Shown here: positions 62,463-64,000 of the stretch, piece after piece
How the letters are laid out: the number at the start of each line of letters is the position of its first letter
Position numbering within the stretch: position 1 is the stretch's first letter
Notes under the pieces: model-generated
Database searches by the model: none
Told to the model about the DNA's origin: nothing
The model's input: only the letters and a program-made list of their open reading frames with translations
Position numbers and translations under genes: made by a program
Origin: Alteromonadaceae bacterium
GTDB lineage: Bacteria > Pseudomonadota > Gammaproteobacteria > Enterobacterales > Alteromonadaceae
Assembly (NCBI GenBank): GCA_014872785.1
Contig: WKFJ01000054.1
Span: 87,902 to 151,901, forward strand
DNA: 64,000 nucleotides
Direction: 5' to 3'

Positions 62463-63113
62463 ATGAAAACAGGAACAGTTTCGAATGAAAAACCAGATGC
62501 GATAACTGCATGTGGGCGCAAGGGTTGCGACAATGACGAGTTAAAGGAAGAACCGCAGGTAATTACCGCCTGTGGACGCAAAGGCTGTGACAACGATGAG
62601 TTAAAAGAACAGCCACAGGTAATTACGGCTTGTGGGCGCAAAGGCTGTGACAACGATGAGTTGAAAGAGCAACCGCAGGTAATTACGGCTTGTGGGCGCA
62701 AAGGCTGTGACAACGATGAGTTAAAAGAACAGCCGCAAGTCATTACGGCTTGTGGGCGCAAAGGTTGTGACAATGACGAGTTAAAAGAGCAACCGCAGGT
62801 AATTACGGCTTGTGGGCGCAAAGGCTGTGACAATGACGAGTTAAAAGAGCAACCGCAGGTAATTACGGCTTGTGGGCGCAAAGGCTGTGACAACGATGAG
62901 TTGAAAGAACAGCCGCAAGTTATCACCGCCTGTGGGCGCAAAGGCTGCGACAATGATGAGTTGAAAGAACAACCGCAGGTTATTACGGCTTGTGGCCGCA
63001 AGGGCTGTGACAATGATGAATTGAAAGAACAGCCGCAGGTAATTACGGCTTGTGGGCGCAAAGGCTGCGACAATGAAGTAATGGCAAAAAAAAGAGCAGT
63101 TAAAACCGCATAA
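62463..63113 (+). CDS. Tandem-repeat protein, ten CGRKGC units
   Basis: A 216-residue hydrophilic protein. After a leader of about 15 residues (MKTGTVSNEKPDAIT) it is built of near-identical 20-residue units VITACGRKGCDNDELKEQPQ, with CGRKGC occurring ten times, and ends in a basic tail (EVMAKKRAVKTA). There is no signal peptide. Unit-to-unit DNA differences are nearly all synonymous, so the protein sequence is being kept uniform. Each unit has a C-x4-C pair, which could bind metal, form a disulfide ring, or be cores of a modified peptide. No known family is recognised and no modification enzyme is nearby. Confidence 0.8.
   Translation: MKTGTVSNEKPDAITACGRKGCDNDELKEEPQVITACGRKGCDNDELKEQPQVITACGRKGCDNDELKEQPQVITACGRKGCDNDELKEQPQVITACGRKGCDNDELKEQPQVITACGRKGCDNDELKEQPQVITACGRKGCDNDELKEQPQVITACGRKGCDNDELKEQPQVITACGRKGCDNDELKEQPQVITACGRKGCDNEVMAKKRAVKTA
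62509..63078 (+). repeat. 60-bp tandem repeat array inside the CGRKGC gene
   Basis: About nine and a half units of exactly 60 bp. Differences between units are at third positions (e.g. GGCTGTGAC/GGTTGTGAC/GGCTGCGAC and GTAATT/GTCATT/GTTATC). Confidence 0.93.
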
Positions 63114-63135
63114 TGAATAATTCGTTTTTAAGAGA

Positions 63136-63158
63136 ACCGGGCATCGCCCAGTTTTTTT
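63136..63158 (+). terminator. Rho-independent terminator after the repeat-protein gene
   Basis: ACCGGGC-ATC-GCCCAGT, a hairpin with one mismatch, is followed by seven T. It closes the plus-strand transcript. The following 63159-63356 stretch has no gene. Confidence 0.8.
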
Positions 63159-63356
63159 ATGCCGTAACAGAACGAGATTAAATCCCCATCGTGAGAACTG
63201 CTTCACAGGCTTTTAGTTAAAGCGATTTTATTAGGTATTAAGACTGTTAACTAGTTCTCCATTTACATACCTGCGCCTTACATATTTGTAATCTCAGAGT
63301 AAGCTTTGCGTTAAGTCCTTTATGGATAATTGACACAAAACGACGAGAGAGCAACC

Positions 63357-63668
63357 ATGACTATTAGCCGTACCATTTCAAATAAAACCCAGGTTATTTT
63401 CCACCTTGCTTTTATGATGTTGCTTACTGCAAGTGTTGCAGTGGCAGGTGAATCGCAAGAGAACCAAGACGAAACAAGCTATTTTGAAACTTGTTTAGCG
63501 CCTGTTGAGTCAAAATTCGAATTGAGCGAGATCAATAAAACAGTGGTTGAAGACGAACTTAGCGCGTTGTTGTTTTCTGACGACCCAATGTTAAGAGCTG
63601 CTGCTAAGTCATTGCTAGTTGGATTGTCCGTTGAAAAAACAGCAACTAATGAGGTGGTATCGTTATAA
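63357..63668 (+). CDS. Small exported hypothetical protein
   Basis: A 103-residue protein with a signal peptide (VIFHLAFMMLLTASVAVAGES) and a short acidic mature part (SYFETCLAPVESKFELSEINKTVVEDELSALLFSDDP). The ATG at 63357 has GAGAG upstream; a start at 63330 is less likely. No family recognised. It ends 2 bases before the convergent ankyrin fragment. Confidence 0.65.
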   Translation: MTISRTISNKTQVIFHLAFMMLLTASVAVAGESQENQDETSYFETCLAPVESKFELSEINKTVVEDELSALLFSDDPMLRAAAKSLLVGLSVEKTATNEVVSL

Positions 63669-63669
63669 G

Positions 63670-63966
63670 TTAATCTAGGATTCTGCCACCTCGAGATTTT
63701 AAAAAACGTACCATCTCTTGTTGTTTATGCGTGGTGGCAAGTCTTAATGTTGTACTGCCTTTTTTTGTGACAGCGTTTACATTCGCCTCTTTTCTCAATA
63801 GTACCTTTGCTACGTCAACGTGACCTTTAAAAGCAGCCCAGTGTAGTGGCGTTGCACCTTCACTATTTTTACTGTGTACAGAAACCCCTTGGTTAATCAG
63901 TCTATACCCGAAACACCTCAAGATGCTCGACTTCAGCGAGTGAATAAAAGGATTTAGGCAAGGCAA
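63670..63966 (-). pseudogene. Ankyrin-repeat protein fragment truncated by a MITE
   Basis: Minus-strand frame with two ankyrin repeats (LINQGVSVHSKNSEGATPLHWAAFKGHVDVAKVLLRKEANVNAVTKKGSTTLRLATTHKQQEMVRFLKSRGG). The repeat-coding part stops at about 63902; the first 22 residues of the open frame are MITE sequence (TTG start at 63966). The true upstream part of the gene is outside the window or lost. Confidence 0.8.
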
Positions 63967-64000
63967 ATTGTTGAAGGCATGGTTATTTCACGTCAATACA
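63903..64000. mobile_element. Second MITE copy, cut by window edge
   Basis: The 98 visible bases match the first 98 bases of the 53234 element with three mismatches. Its left end is TATACCCGAAAC.... It abuts the ankyrin coding sequence directly. Confidence 0.9.

Noticed and set aside
62405..63073. 222-codon minus-strand repeat frame opposite the CGRKGC gene
   Set aside because: Antisense of the 60-bp repeats; the plus strand has ribosome spacing, synonymous drift and a terminator.
62509..63078. 60-bp array considered as a CRISPR or satellite
   Set aside because: There are no unique spacers, the units are contiguous, and they keep an open reading frame.

Overview
The window looks like a chromosome segment of a marine gammaproteobacterium of the order Alteromonadales (moderately low GC). 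The main evidence is the gene order ccoN-ccoO-ccoQ-ccoP / ccoH-ccoI-ccoS-TauE-like-fnr-uspE-ttcA, which is the familiar Shewanella/Alteromonas arrangement, together with Bax, DUF2987, DUF6150 and YceH proteins. The genus cannot be fixed from the sequence alone. No rRNA, tRNA, CRISPR array or replication origin was seen.

Layout. 1-6.3 kb: housekeeping and accessory genes (partial amidase, RpiR-type regulator with a possible 46-residue downstream gene, CobB sirtuin, LysE/RhtB exporter, DUF4097 protein, a membrane protein/Bax/DUF2987 operon). 6.3-7.8 kb: an accessory patch with short repeats and one solitary integron gene cassette carrying a canonical attC site but no integrase; its gene is frame-broken. 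7.85-17.9 kb: the microaerobic respiration block, with cbb3 oxidase structural and assembly genes, FNR and UspE, and FNR boxes before uspE and ccoN. 18.3-21.6 kb: two complementary bacterioferritin subunits under a likely Fur box, and small hypothetical genes. 21.6-43.1 kb: one long minus-strand type VI secretion locus (small wHTH-like protein, fused TssB-TssC, Hcp, TssE, TssF, TssG, VgrG, a DUF2169/pentapeptide protein broken by a frameshift, a second pentapeptide protein, DUF3540, PAAR-like DUF4150, TssJ, TssK, TssL, TssM, TssA). It is preceded by a -24/-12 promoter and by the gene for a sigma-54 activator. No ClpV (TssH) gene is present. 45.2-53.2 kb: peroxiredoxin-like protein, an AttH-type lipoprotein with an FtsX-type ABC transporter, a secreted EEP-family nuclease/phosphatase, a glycine-zipper lipoprotein and YceH. 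53.2-54.4 kb: a 265-bp MITE and a frameshifted periplasmic binding protein. 54.6-63.1 kb: a plus-strand signalling or conflict-like cluster (STAS-like protein, RyR-domain protein, TPR/cyclase-like protein, a 1482-residue DUF4062-STAND-TM-WD40 protein), followed by a small hypothetical protein and a protein made of ten near-identical 20-residue CGRKGC repeats. 63.3-64 kb: a small exported protein and an ankyrin gene cut by a second copy of the MITE.

The most unusual items are the fused TssBC sheath without ClpV, the RyR/cyclase/STAND-WD40 cluster with the adjoining CGRKGC repeat protein, the lone integron cassette, and the MITE pair. Three otherwise well-conserved genes are broken by single-base frameshifts (near 6.99, 33.25 and 53.66 kb); these may be real decay or assembly indels.
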